Part shown: piece after piece, positions 37,557-45,712 of the stretch | Layout of the letters: every line of letters begins with the position of its first letter | Numbering within the stretch: position 1 is the stretch's first letter | Notes under the pieces: model-generated | Database searches by the model: none | What the model was told of the DNA's origin: nothing | The model's input: the letters and a program-made list of their open reading frames with translations, nothing else | Assembly (NCBI RefSeq): GCF_000717025.1 | Contig: NZ_JNXG01000001.1 | Location: 186,001-250,000, forward strand | Length of the DNA: 64,000 nucleotides | DNA from: Streptomyces atroolivaceus | GTDB taxonomy: Bacteria; Actinomycetota; Actinomycetes; Streptomycetales; Streptomycetaceae | Direction of reading: 5' to 3' | Made by a program: the position numbers and the translations under genes

Positions 37557-37779
37557 CAAGTCCCTTCCCCAACCAGCCTTGGACGAGACCGCCACATTAG
37601 GGGATGAACAGGACGCCACTCCAGGCGGCACTCCGTCCACCCACGCTACGCCCTCAACTCCCCCCACCCTCACGCGCATCCACACTCCGGAACGACCCAC
37701 GGGCCCCGCGACGGACACGCCGGGGGCCTGCGATGGGGTACAGTGTGGGACGATGCATCGCCGATCATCAGCGTGCCTC

Positions 37780-37850
37780 GCGGGTGTAGTTTAATGGTAG
37801 AACATGAGCTTCCCAAGCTCAGAGCGCGAGTTCGATTCTCGTCACCCGCT
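37780..37850 (+). tRNA. tRNA-Gly (anticodon CCC)
   Basis: GCGGGTG and CACCCGC form the acceptor stem. The D arm (TAGTTTAATGGTAGA), the anticodon stem TGAGC/GCTCA with loop TTCCCAA (anticodon CCC) and the T arm GCGAGTTCGATTCTCGT all fold. No CCA is encoded. The 3' end from the anticodon loop recurs at 41005 and 42511, so the gene is an integration site. Confidence 0.97.
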
Positions 37851-37857
37851 CTTTCAC

Positions 37858-37886
37858 GAACCCCCAGGTCATGGACCTGGGGGTTC
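37858..37886 (+). terminator. Terminator after tRNA-Gly
   Basis: Thirteen-base arms GAACCCCCAGGTC and GACCTGGGGGTTC around ATG, eight bases after the tRNA. This differs from the terminator after the two downstream att copies, consistent with an inserted element bringing it. Confidence 0.85.
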
Positions 37887-38300
37887 GTCGTTGCCAGACT
37901 TCCCCGGCGTCGCGCACCACCTGCGCACCACCTGGGCCCTTGTTCTCGTAGGCTCGGGCGAGTATCGCTGCGGTGGCGGCCACGACCTGGGGGAGTTCGG
38001 CCCGTGCAACGACCTCGGCATCCCCCCGAGCCTCAGCAACTCGCAGCAGGCGTGCTCGGTGCCCTCGACCGGGATGACCGCCTCGACCCGTCCGTCGTCA
38101 CCGCCGGCGGTCGCGGTGGAGCCGAAGGCCCTCACCACCGCAAGGGCAACGTTGCCGAGCAAGCGCCGGCGTTCCCGGGGAGAAAGGCGGACGGTGGCTG
38201 TGCCGACATAGCAGCGGGCCTGGAAGTCATCGGGGTAGGAGACCCAGTACACGCCCAGGTCGAAGTCCTGCGGCCGGTCGAACCGCTCGTCGCCCAGCAT
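37869..38300 (-). CDS. Hypothetical protein (weak call)
   Basis: About 143 residues if it starts at ATG 38300. The first 100 residues (MLGDERFDRPQDFDLGVYWVSYPDDFQARCYVGTATVRLSPRERRRLLGNVALAVVRAFG) look like a globular domain with coding bias. The last 40 (WPPPQRYSPEPTRTRAQ...) do not, and the stop lies in the tRNA terminator hairpin. The start falls at the base of the hairpin for the neighbouring gene and has no ribosome-binding site. It may be a truncated gene in the accreted segment. Function not recognised. Confidence 0.35.
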   Translation of the reverse strand: MLGDERFDRPQDFDLGVYWVSYPDDFQARCYVGTATVRLSPRERRRLLGNVALAVVRAFGSTATAGGDDGRVEAVIPVEGTEHACCELLRLGGMPRSLHGPNSPRSWPPPQRYSPEPTRTRAQVVRRWCATPGKSGNDEPPGP

Positions 38301-38337
38301 GGGAGGGGACCGAAGAACCCTTCGGTCCCCTCCCATG
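38298..38337 (-). terminator. Terminator of the PA14/FN3 protein gene
   Basis: Eighteen-base perfect arms CATGGGAGGGGACCGAAG and complement around AACC, five bases after the gene's stop on the minus strand. Confidence 0.9.
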
Positions 38338-38342
38338 TCCGG

Positions 38343-40742
38343 TCAGAGCCAGGAGTCCCAGATGCCGTACGCCGTCGATCGGGTCACGGCCTCGACGCCC
38401 GAGGCGTCGAGCCGTACGACGCGGTAGTAGTACAGGCCGAGCCGGTCCTCGTGCACCGTGGTGTCCATGTAGAACGCGGCGTCACCCATCGCGCCCTCCG
38501 CCAGGGCCACGTAGGCGGCGGTGGCAGGGTCCCAGCGCTCCACGCGGTAGCTCGCGAACCGGGAACAGTCCCCGAGTCCGGAGCTTTCGGAGCAGCCGAC
38601 GTACAGATCCGGGTACTGGCCCTCACGGACCTCGGTCTCCGTCCAGCCTGGCGGCCGGGTGTCGGGCAGGGTGACCGAGACCTCGGCGGGGTGGAGGACG
38701 TCGAGTGGATCGTCGCGGTGATCGTCCATCGCGGCCACCTTGTAGACGTGGGTGGCGCCGTCCGGCACTGTCGGGCAGAGGATTTCGGTCCTGGTCAGGG
38801 AGCTGCCGGTCCAGCAGTCGTTCTTCCAGACCGTCTCACCGCTGTCCGGGTCGGTGACGCCCTGCCACGCGCGGTAGCCGGAGACATCGGTGTCGGCGGG
38901 CGGCGTCCAGGTCAGCCGGACGCCGAGCGGGACGCGCTCCGCGGTCAGGTCCTGGACCGGGGCCGGACGCTGCGTGTCCGGGGTGGTCTCCGTGGCGGGC
39001 GGGCCGGCCTGCGACACATGTCCGTACCGGTCGATCGTCACGACTCGGTACTCGTACGTCGTCTCCGACTTGCCCTGGACGTCCCAGCAGCTGCCGTTGA
39101 CCTGTTTGCGGGCGGACAGAGGAGCATCGTCGTCCGCCCAGGTCCAGTACGTGTCCGGGTCATCCAGCGGCTGGTCCACTGAGCTGTTCGGCTTGCACTG
39201 GTCCACGACGTCGGTCTCGCCGGTCGCGGTGTCGGTCCGGATGATCTTGTACGTGGGAAGGGGCTGCTCGTCGACGGTCCACGGGTCGACGCTGCTCCAC
39301 TCGACCATCACGCCCTCGTCGAAACTGTCGGCAGTGGTCTTGAACGCGGGGATCGCCTCCGGCCGGTCGGCCATCTTCAGAGTGATCTCCACCGGCGCGG
39401 CAGGGTTGCCCCTGGCGTCCAGCGAGCGCACCGCGTACCGGTAGCTGTCGGCGACGGCGGCCGACTGGCGCGGCACGACGTCGGTCCGGGTGGTGGGGCT
39501 CCCGTCGGGAAGAGCGTCGGTGTGGTCGCCGGTCGCCGGGTCGTACTGGAGGACCTGGTAGGAGGCGGCCCCGGCGACGGGCGACCACACCAGATGCGGA
39601 ACGCCCGACCGGTACTCGGCGCGGAGCCCTGTGACGGCGGCGGGCGGGGTCAGGTCGGGGGTGGTGAACGTCGTGGCGGCCGAGTACGCCGACCAGTTCC
39701 CGGCGGCGTCCCGGGCCCGCCCCCGGTAGGTGACCTTGCTGCCGTCGGCCCGGTAACCGGTGTCGCAGATGGCACCCTTGGTGCCGGAGTAGATGGTGCT
39801 CCAGCTCTTCGTGGTGGCGTCGAGCCGCTGCATCTCGTACCGGGCGATGTCGGCGGCATTCTGTGCGGTGGTGACCAGCTCCGGTGCCGCGTAGGGCTGG
39901 TCGGCCGGGCAGGCATCCCATTCGACGAAGGGCGCGGCGGGCGGCGTCCTGTCGACGGTGATGACGAGCTTGTCGGAGCTGCCGCCGGATACATTGCCCG
40001 CCTTGTCGACGGCCCGCACCTCGTAGTAGTAGGCCGCTCCGGTCTTGGGCAGCGCGCTGTCGGTGTACGACGTGGCGGTGGTCGTCGCGAGCTGCTTGCC
40101 GTACGTCGCGCCCTTCAGCCGCCGGTAGACCCGGTAGTTCGCCAGGTCCATCTCCTTGCTCCTGGTCCAGGTGAGCTTGGCGGCGCCGGTGGCGGAGTTG
40201 TACGAGACGGCCGTGCCAGTCGGAATGAGGGGCTTGACCTTGTCGTAGGCGGCGGAGGTGCGTGGCGTATAGGCGAACCTGACGTTCGCGGAACCTGTCC
40301 AGTTGACGAAGTCGAAGCGGATCGTGTGCTTGCCCGCGGGGATCGTCACATTGACCGTCTTCTTGACGGTGGCGGAGACGTTCTTCCATACGTCGATCTT
40401 GCGGACGCCATCGACATAGACGCGCATTCCGTCCAGGGCGGAGGCCGTGAACGTGAAGGGGCCACCGGAGCCGAAGTCGCGTGTCACCGACCAACGCACG
40501 CCGAAGTTGTTGGACGGCACGCCGGAGACAGGGGCTCCGCTGCCCCAGTTCTGGTCGATCGTGGAATCGCAGTCCGTCTTCTTCGGCGTGCCCGAGAACG
40601 TCGTGTTCGCGAAGAACTGCCGTGTGAAGACGGGGGAAGTACAGTTCACCGCCGCGGAAGCAGGTACGGCGGTGGCGTAGAGCACTCCGCCTGCCGTGGC
40701 CAGAGCCAAGGCGGTGGCGGTCGTGCGTCTGGCTGGGTTCAT
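38343..40742 (-). CDS. Secreted PA14 and fibronectin type III repeat protein
   Basis: 799 residues. Signal peptide MNPARRTTATALALATAGG...ASAA (ends near residue 30). A PA14-type sugar-binding domain follows (about 32-150: FTRQFFANTTFSGTPKKTDCD, GVRWSVTRDFGSGGPFTFTASALDGMRVYVDGVR, AGKHTIRFDFVNWTGSANVRFAY). After that come several FN3-like modules (RVYRRLKGAT, YYYEVRAVDKAGNVSGG, TPPAAVTGLRAEY, YEYRVVTIDRYGHVSQAG, LTWTPPADTDVSGYRAW). No catalytic domain or anchor is visible; it may bind surface sugars. Start ATG 40742, with GAAGGACTTG before it. In Streptomyces such architecture is often found at the N terminus of large Rhs proteins, and an Rhs tail is nearby, so it may be a relic. It fills the first att-bounded segment. 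Confidence 0.82.
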   Translation of the reverse strand: MNPARRTTATALALATAGGVLYATAVPASAAVNCTSPVFTRQFFANTTFSGTPKKTDCDSTIDQNWGSGAPVSGVPSNNFGVRWSVTRDFGSGGPFTFTASALDGMRVYVDGVRKIDVWKNVSATVKKTVNVTIPAGKHTIRFDFVNWTGSANVRFAYTPRTSAAYDKVKPLIPTGTAVSYNSATGAAKLTWTRSKEMDLANYRVYRRLKGATYGKQLATTTATSYTDSALPKTGAAYYYEVRAVDKAGNVSGGSSDKLVITVDRTPPAAPFVEWDACPADQPYAAPELVTTAQNAADIARYEMQRLDATTKSWSTIYSGTKGAICDTGYRADGSKVTYRGRARDAAGNWSAYSAATTFTTPDLTPPAAVTGLRAEYRSGVPHLVWSPVAGAASYQVLQYDPATGDHTDALPDGSPTTRTDVVPRQSAAVADSYRYAVRSLDARGNPAAPVEITLKMADRPEAIPAFKTTADSFDEGVMVEWSSVDPWTVDEQPLPTYKIIRTDTATGETDVVDQCKPNSSVDQPLDDPDTYWTWADDDAPLSARKQVNGSCWDVQGKSETTYEYRVVTIDRYGHVSQAGPPATETTPDTQRPAPVQDLTAERVPLGVRLTWTPPADTDVSGYRAWQGVTDPDSGETVWKNDCWTGSSLTRTEILCPTVPDGATHVYKVAAMDDHRDDPLDVLHPAEVSVTLPDTRPPGWTETEVREGQYPDLYVGCSESSGLGDCSRFASYRVERWDPATAAYVALAEGAMGDAAFYMDTTVHEDRLGLYYYRVVRLDASGVEAVTRSTAYGIWDSWL

Positions 40743-40881
40743 CAAGTCCTTCAGTCCTGTTCGGCGGCCGATGTCGGTCAGACGTCGCCGAACAAGACAG
40801 ACAGGAGGGCCGGTTGGTTGTACGAGCCTCAGCCGTGACAGCTCAGCCGCTGGGGCACGGTCTCCGTAGCGACTCCCGTGC

Positions 40882-41079
40882 CCCATCCGTGCCCAGCAGA
40901 GCGGACAACAGCGGTCAGGTGTGGTTCCCAGAGACCGTAGCCATACACGCCGCCTGACGGGAAAATGCAGGTCAGAGCCCCTTCAACGGCCCAAGAACCG
41001 TTGATTCCCAAGCTCAGAGCGCGAGTTCGATTCTCGTCACCTGCTCCATGAAAAGCCCCAGGCCAGCGGCCGGGGGCTT
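40882..41079. repeat. 198-base direct repeat, copy A, containing a tRNA-Gly 3' end (att)
   Basis: Copy A of a repeat whose copy B is at 42388-42586. Shared blocks are GCGGACAACAGCGGTCAGGT (both), TGCAGGTCAGAGCC, AAGAACCGTTGATT, and the terminator-like GCCCCAGGCCAGCGGCCGGGGGC at the 3' end. Within it, 41005-41046 matches the tRNA-Gly 3' portion with one mismatch (41042). Spacing fits site-specific insertion at the tRNA. Confidence 0.88.
41005..41046 (+). other. att site copy (tRNA-Gly 3' end)
   Basis: Forty-two bases matching the tRNA-Gly gene from the anticodon loop (TTCCCAAGCTCAGAGCGCG...) to GCTC after the acceptor stem, with one change. It lacks the 5' half, so it is no tRNA gene. It is a candidate attR/attL remnant. 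Confidence 0.85.
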
Positions 41080-41172
41080 CTTTGTCGTCCGGATCACGCT
41101 ACGTCTTACGGGGCCGGTCTGTTCATCCTGACCGGCCCGCGCCTCCGGTCGCACGCCCTGTCGATCCCGTCC

Positions 41173-41415
41173 ATGCGTCGCAGGCCACAGGTCCACGGAG
41201 ACCGCGCCATAGCCTGGCGCACCCGCACGACCATCCGGGGCACGACCGCCTGGGCTCGGACGAGCACCGCCTACACTCCTCTGCGTTTCCCCGGCCAGTA
41301 CTACGACCCAGAAACCGGCCTGCACTACAACCTCTTCCGCCACCACGATCCGGCGGCCGGTCGCTACGTCTCTCCTGATCCCCTCGGACTGGCGCCCGGA
41401 CCCGACCCCGTCGCC
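41173..41415 (+). pseudogene. Rhs-family protein, C-terminal core remnant
   Basis: The fragment reads TPLRFPGQYYDPETGLHYN then LFRHHDPAAGRYVSPDPLGLAPG. This is the hallmark end of the Rhs/YD core just before the toxin. No upstream core repeats and no toxin domain remain. The reading frame merges into an unrelated transposase frame at about 41420. It is the remains of a polymorphic toxin system. Confidence 0.8.
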
Positions 41416-41423
41416 TGCGGCCC

Positions 41424-41625
41424 CTCGCCGTGCTGGCCGACCGGGCCTACTCCTCCCGCGCCATCCGCGGCCACCTCCGGCGCCGGGGAGTCCAGGCGGT
41501 GATCCCGCAGCCTTCCGACCAGACCAGCCACCGCCTGCGGCGGGGCCGCCGAGGCGGCTGCCCACCCAGCTTCGACCGCGAGGTCTACAAGCAGGGGAAC
41601 ACCGTCGAGTGGTGCACCAAACCCC
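41424..41625 (+). pseudogene. IS5-family transposase fragment
   Basis: LADRAYSSRAIRGHLRRRG, then VQAVIPQPSDQTSHRLRRGRRGG, then FDREVYKQGNTVEWC. These match the DDE domain middle of IS5-type transposases (GDkAYss..iR..lR.rgi.avIP...). Both ends are missing. It lies directly after the Rhs remnant and may have broken it. Confidence 0.72.
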
Positions 41626-41685
41626 ACCGGTTTCATCATGCGACCTCGACTGTGGAGCGTCAGGGGAAGCCACAAGCCCTCCTAT

Positions 41686-41701
41686 GCATACTCCAGTATG
41701 C
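41686..41701. promoter_or_regulatory. Candidate toxin-antitoxin operator
   Basis: GCATAC-TCCA-GTATGC, perfect inverted repeat eight bases before the antitoxin ATG, at the position of the promoter. Antitoxins of this type bind such sites to repress their own operon. Confidence 0.6.
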
Positions 41702-41708
41702 TTGCCGT

Positions 41709-41957
41709 ATGTCCTCAACGACTCGCATCACCGTCACGCTACCCAGCGACCAGGTGGCGGAGCTCCGCAAGCTCACGGACAACGTCTCCGGCTACGTGGC
41801 TGAAGCCGTGGCCCGCCAGATTCGGCACCAGTTGCTGAGCGACGACCTTCGCCGCCACGAGGAAGAGCATGGAGGCTTCAGCGACGAGGAACTCGCCGAT
41901 GCCCGCGCGAGGATCTTCGGCTCCGCCGGCTCTTCCAAGGACGCGGAGGCCGCGTGA
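41709..41957 (+). CDS. Antitoxin, ribbon-helix-helix type, of the PIN toxin pair
   Basis: 82 residues. MSSTTRITVTLPSDQVAELRKLTDNVSGYVAEAVARQ is the ribbon-helix-helix pattern (beta strand TRITVTLP, then two helices). The acidic C-terminal part (EEEHGGFSDEELADARARIFG) would plug the toxin. Start ATG 41709 directly after the inverted repeat, so the transcript may be leaderless. It overlaps the toxin gene by four bases (ATGA). VapB-like. Confidence 0.86.
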   Translation: MSSTTRITVTLPSDQVAELRKLTDNVSGYVAEAVARQIRHQLLSDDLRRHEEEHGGFSDEELADARARIFGSAGSSKDAEAA

Positions 41958-42385
41958 GCGAGCGCATCGAAACCGTCGTCCTGGACTCGGAAGGACTGGC
42001 CGCCTGGGTCGCGCAGGACCGCAAGCTCCTCGCGATGCTGCAGGTCTTCCACAACATGGGAGCCGACCTGGTGATCGGGGCGAACACCATCGTGGAAGTC
42101 AGCCACTCCCGTATCAACATCCCTCGTTTGAACTGGGCCCTGTCCCGGGCCAAGGTGGAACCGGTCACCGAACAGGCGGCCAAGGCTGCGGCGGCGCTCC
42201 TCAAAGGCGCCGCGCTGCACGGGCACAAGTACGCCATCGACGCCACGGTCGCCGAGGTCGCGCTCCGGCAGCCGAAACCCGTCGCCCTGCTGACGTCCGA
42301 CAGCGATGACATGGCCAGGCTCTGCGGCAACCAGGTCCGCGTCATCCCCCTCTGGCCCGTGGGCCCGCCCGGAGCATTGACCTGA
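41954..42385 (+). CDS. PIN-domain RNase toxin, VapC-like
   Basis: 143 residues. The four acidic residues of PIN nucleases are in place: D11 (VLDSEGL), E48 (NTIVEVS), D96 (YAIDATVAEVA) and D116/D118 (LLTSDSDD). A Mg-dependent endonuclease that would cleave RNA or initiator tRNA if freed from its antitoxin. Coupled to the antitoxin by ATGA overlap. It fills the second att-bounded segment and could stabilise it. Confidence 0.87.
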   Translation: MSERIETVVLDSEGLAAWVAQDRKLLAMLQVFHNMGADLVIGANTIVEVSHSRINIPRLNWALSRAKVEPVTEQAAKAAAALLKGAALHGHKYAIDATVAEVALRQPKPVALLTSDSDDMARLCGNQVRVIPLWPVGPPGALT

Positions 42386-42387
42386 AC

Positions 42388-42586
42388 CCCATTCATGCCC
42401 AGCGGAGCGGACAACAGCGGTCAGGTACGGTGCCCGGAGACCGCTCCGGCCTTGCACGTCCAGACCAAATGTGCAGGTCAGAGCCGATGTAGTCGTTCAA
42501 GAACCGTTGATTCGCAAGCTCGGAGCGCGAGTTCGATTCTCGTCACCCGCTCCATGAAAAAGCCCCAGGCCAGCGGCCGGGGGCTT
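42388..42586. repeat. 199-base direct repeat, copy B, containing a tRNA-Gly 3' end (att)
   Basis: Copy B of the repeat at 40882-41079, with one additional A in the AAAAA stretch and scattered substitutions (CCATTCATGCCC against CCATCCGTGCCC, ACGGTGCCCGG against GTGGTTCCCAG). The tRNA portion is at 42511-42552. Confidence 0.88.
42511..42552 (+). other. att site copy (tRNA-Gly 3' end)
   Basis: Forty-two bases matching tRNA-Gly 3' end with two changes (TTCGCAAG for TTCCCAAG, CTCGGAG for CTCAGAG), followed by CCATGAAAAAGCCCC. Likely the rightmost junction, after which core sequence resumes. Confidence 0.85.
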
Positions 42587-42692
42587 GCTCGTTGGCGCGA
42601 GCGCGCTGTGTCGCCCGTGCCCGTTGCGTGCCCGTCCGCACTTCGGCACGATCGGCCCGGCCGGCCTCGGTATCACCGCCTAAGGTGTGCGC

Positions 42693-43490
42693 ATGCCCGA
42701 ACGCTCAAGCGAAGTGCCGCCCGAGCTCTATCCAGAGCTGGCTGCGGCGGGCGGCCTGAGAGGTGCGCTGGCGCGCGAGGCGGTGCGGCACGGGCACCGT
42801 GCCGCACCGCTGGGTCCCGTTGAGGGGTACGATCCCGCGGTCGCGGCATGCTGCGCACGCGGAGAGGCACGGTTCGCCGTATACGCGACCAGCACCGACG
42901 AACGCGAGTTCCGCATCGAGATCTCCACGGACACCGGATGGCTTTGGGGAGCCTTCGGCAGCACCGGTGACCTCGCTGTGGTCGACGCCATCCTGCACGC
43001 CTGGCGTGAGGGGGCCTCGATCGAGCAACTGCGGCGCGGGTGGACCCTGCTCGCGGCGAGCCCGCTGGAAGCGGCACCGCCGGGGAGGGTCGTCCCGACC
43101 GCATGGCGGCTCACCTTGGAGCGCTCGCCGGTGATCAGGCTGGGCGACGCCGAACTGGCCGAGGCCTTGTATGCGCAGCCGGCCCTGCGCGTGTTCTTCC
43201 CGTTCCCGTCGCACGGGCAGTTCAGCCTCCTCAGCAGTACGGATGATCCCTTCTTCGAGGAGGTACCACGTGCGGTGCCGAACGGAGACGGACTGTGGGA
43301 CGTGGTTCTCCACTGGTCACGGTGGTCGCCGCACATTCCGTCGCGGGTGATCGGATCCCGCCTCGGCGCCCGCGAGAGCGCGGCGCTGATAGCGGCGAAC
43401 ATTCCCGCGGGTAGCGGCCCGGCCGTCGAAGGAGGCTGGCCGCACCCGCCGCCCCTGGAGACCCCGGTGATCGGCCACATCGACGGCTGA
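42693..43490 (+). CDS. DUF6193-family protein
   Basis: About 265 residues. ISTDTGWLWGAFGSTGDLAVVDAILHAWREGASIEQLRRGWTLL is the characteristic core of DUF6193 (annotated as natural product biosynthesis protein). A second block is PALRVFFPFPSHGQFSLLSST and DGLWDVVLHWS. Start ATG 42693, seven to eight bases after AAGG; a GTG at 42687 is possible. Soluble, no membrane segment. Its role in any biosynthesis is unproved; nothing nearby is a biosynthetic cluster. Confidence 0.8.
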   Translation: MPERSSEVPPELYPELAAAGGLRGALAREAVRHGHRAAPLGPVEGYDPAVAACCARGEARFAVYATSTDEREFRIEISTDTGWLWGAFGSTGDLAVVDAILHAWREGASIEQLRRGWTLLAASPLEAAPPGRVVPTAWRLTLERSPVIRLGDAELAEALYAQPALRVFFPFPSHGQFSLLSSTDDPFFEEVPRAVPNGDGLWDVVLHWSRWSPHIPSRVIGSRLGARESAALIAANIPAGSGPAVEGGWPHPPPLETPVIGHIDG

Positions 43491-43556
43491 CGCCGACGGC
43501 CCCCGATCACCGGGATGCCGGGTAGCCACCGCCACCGCACCCGGCAGCGTCTTCAC

Positions 43557-43700
43557 GCGAGGGCGCCGGCCTCTGTATCGACGGCACCGACGTCCAGGTG
43601 CGGCGTCACCGTGCCGGCCGCCCACGGCACAAGTCGCTCTCCAGCACCGCCGTGATGCTGGTCTGCTCCGTCTCGGACGCGCGACAGGGGCCCGGGACGC
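43557..43700 (+). pseudogene. Transposase remnant (weak)
   Basis: One frame reads LCIDGTDVQVRRHRAGRPRHKS, like the DDE Asp region of IS5/ISL-type transposases (DGTEvqvrRp...GRkaf). Nothing else of the element is left. It lies in the gap before the AraC-type gene. Similarity is short, so the call is tentative. Confidence 0.35.
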
Positions 43701-43729
43701 CTCGTGAACTACCTGCCTATCGTTGTCCC

Positions 43730-44683
43730 ATGGACGTGTTCGACGAGCTGTTGCTGGGCGTGCGGGGCAAGGGTGCGGTGTTCGGTCGTTCGGTGCTGTG
43801 GCCGCCGTGGTCGCTGCGGTTCAGCGACGGCGCGTACCTGACCCTGTGCGTACCACTGCGCGGCGCCGGATGGATCGTGCCGGAGGCCGGCGAGGCGCGG
43901 CATGTGGGGCTCGGCGAGACCGCGATCGTCCGGGGGCCCGCACCGTTCTGCTTCACCGACGACCCGGTGAACGCCACGGCGACGGAGCAGCCGACGGGCG
44001 TACGGGAGGTGCACTGGGGCGAGGACGCGCCGGACGCTGCTGACCGGGACCTCGAACTCAGCTGCTCCACCGTGCTGTTGGCTGCCGCGTACGACGTACG
44101 GGAGCAGGTCCCGCAGCGGCTGCTCCGTGCTCTGCCGCCGGTCGTGGTGGTACCCGACGAGCAGGACTGCTCGCCGATGCGGGACTACCTGGAGTCGCAG
44201 ATCGGTGGTGGCCGGCCGGGACACCAGATCGTCCTCGACCGGCTTCTGGACTGGCTGCTGGTGTGCACGCTGCGGGACTGGTTCGACCGTCCGGAGGCCG
44301 AGCCGCCGGGGTGGTACGGCGCACTCGGCGACGAGGTGGCGGGGCCCGTCCTGCGCGCGATCCACGAGGATCCCGCGCACCCATGGACGACGGCGGAGCT
44401 GGCAAGCCGGGCGGGGGTGTCGAGGACGACCTTGGCGAAGCGGTTCACGGAGCTGGTCGGGACCGGGCCGGTGGCGTATCTCACCGAGTGGCGGATGACG
44501 CTCGCAGCCGATCTGCTGACCCGGCCGGACTTGACGGTGGGGGCGGTGGCCCGGCGGGTCGGCTACGCGGATGCGTTCGGCTTCAGCGCGGCGTTCAAAC
44601 GGCTCCGCGGCGAGAGCCCGAGCACGTACCGGCGGGAGGCCGCCGCCACCCCCGTGCCGGACCGGGCCGTACCGGCGGGCTGA
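43730..44683 (+). CDS. AraC-family regulator with cupin domain
   Basis: About 317 residues. The N-terminal Cupin_6-type sensing domain (MDVFDELLLGVRGKGAVFGRSVLWPPWSLRFSDGAYLTLC) is followed by two helix-turn-helix units: WTTAELASRAGVSRTTLAKRFTELVGTGPVAYLTEWRM and AVARRVGYADAFGFSAAFKRLRGESPSTYRRE, the AraC signature. ATG 43730; longer frames exist but start in the transposase remnant. It converges with the NmrA-like gene, so that may be its target. Confidence 0.9.
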   Translation: MDVFDELLLGVRGKGAVFGRSVLWPPWSLRFSDGAYLTLCVPLRGAGWIVPEAGEARHVGLGETAIVRGPAPFCFTDDPVNATATEQPTGVREVHWGEDAPDAADRDLELSCSTVLLAAAYDVREQVPQRLLRALPPVVVVPDEQDCSPMRDYLESQIGGGRPGHQIVLDRLLDWLLVCTLRDWFDRPEAEPPGWYGALGDEVAGPVLRAIHEDPAHPWTTAELASRAGVSRTTLAKRFTELVGTGPVAYLTEWRMTLAADLLTRPDLTVGAVARRVGYADAFGFSAAFKRLRGESPSTYRREAAATPVPDRAVPAG

Positions 44684-44830
44684 TTCCGCCGGCGCGCGGC
44701 CGGCCCGCACCGGTCGGCGCATCCAGCCGCTCCGGCGGAGAAGAGGGGCCGGTGCGCCCCGGCGGCGTACGGGGGGCCGGGCGGCGCCGGAGCCCTCCGA
44801 CGCCTTCCCCGCCACCTGCTCCGGCTCCTC

Positions 44831-45712
44831 TCAGGACCAGGCGCCCGCCGCCGCCGCGTCACGGACGAAGTCGGCGATGTCGCGCGGTGGGCGGCCGAGC
44901 GCTCTCCTTACTCCGTCCGTGACCGGGGCTTCCTGGCTCGTGCGGATCGGCTTCATCCCGTCGGTCCAGATCGCGGCCTCGTCCTCGGGCAGTCCCTGTG
45001 CCACCAGCCCGGCCCGGAAGGCGGCTTCCTCCACCGGGACGTAGGCGGCGCGCGTGCCGGTCACCTTCGCGATCTCGTCGAGTACGTCGGCGATGCCCAG
45101 CGCCCGGGGGCCGGAGAGTTCGTACACCTCGCCGTCGTGGCCGTCCTCGGTCAGAGCCGCCACCGCCACCGCCGCGATGTCGTCGGCGTCGACGAACGCG
45201 GCGGCCCCGCCGCCGGTGGGCAGGGCCAGTTCGCCGGCACGTACGCCGTCGAGGAAGACGCCCTCACTGAAGTTCTGGGCGAACCAGCCGGGCCGCAGGA
45301 TCGTCCAGGAGGCGCCGGATGCGCGGACGGCCGCCTCGCCCTCCGCATGAGGGCCGCCGTCCTCGTAGAAGGGGCCGAAGTAGCCGGGCACGTCCACGCC
45401 CCGGGCCGAGAGCAGCACCAGCCGCCGCACCCCGCTCGCAACGGCCTGCTCGACGAAGGCGGGCGTCGGGGAGGGCGAGCTGTCCAGCGGGACGATGTAG
45501 ACGGCGTCGACCCCGTCGAGGGCCGCCTGCCAGGTCGTCCGGTCCGCCCAGTCGAAGGGGGTCTCCCCGGACCGTGAGGCCGCTCGGGTCTTCACGCCCA
45601 GCTCGCGGAGCCGGGCCGCCGTCCTCCGCCCCGTCTTGCCGGTGCCGCCGGTCACCAGCACGGTCTTCCCGGTGCTCATCGTGTCCGTGTGTGTCGTGTT
45701 CGTCTGCGTCAT
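44831..45712 (-). CDS. NmrA-like NAD(P)-binding protein
   Basis: About 293 residues, atypical short-chain dehydrogenase fold. VLVTGGTGKTGRRTAARLRELG is the GxxGxxG nucleotide loop; LVLLSARGVDVPGYFGPFYEDGG, TILRPGWFAQNFSEG and AFVDADDIAAVAVAALTEDGHDG match NmrA/QOR2-like proteins, which lack the YxxxK catalytic pair and serve as redox sensors or quinone reductases. Start ATG 45712 or ATG 45679. Convergent with the AraC-family gene. Confidence 0.86.
   Translation of the reverse strand: MTQTNTTHTDTMSTGKTVLVTGGTGKTGRRTAARLRELGVKTRAASRSGETPFDWADRTTWQAALDGVDAVYIVPLDSSPSPTPAFVEQAVASGVRRLVLLSARGVDVPGYFGPFYEDGGPHAEGEAAVRASGASWTILRPGWFAQNFSEGVFLDGVRAGELALPTGGGAAAFVDADDIAAVAVAALTEDGHDGEVYELSGPRALGIADVLDEIAKVTGTRAAYVPVEEAAFRAGLVAQGLPEDEAAIWTDGMKPIRTSQEAPVTDGVRRALGRPPRDIADFVRDAAAAGAWS

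Noticed and set aside
41005..41046. Second tRNA-Gly gene
   Set aside because: Only the 3' half is present; no D arm or 5' acceptor strand. The same applies to 42511-42552.
42728..43540. Leftward 270-codon frame opposite DUF6193
   Set aside because: No motif; the plus frame matches DUF6193 and has a ribosome-binding site.
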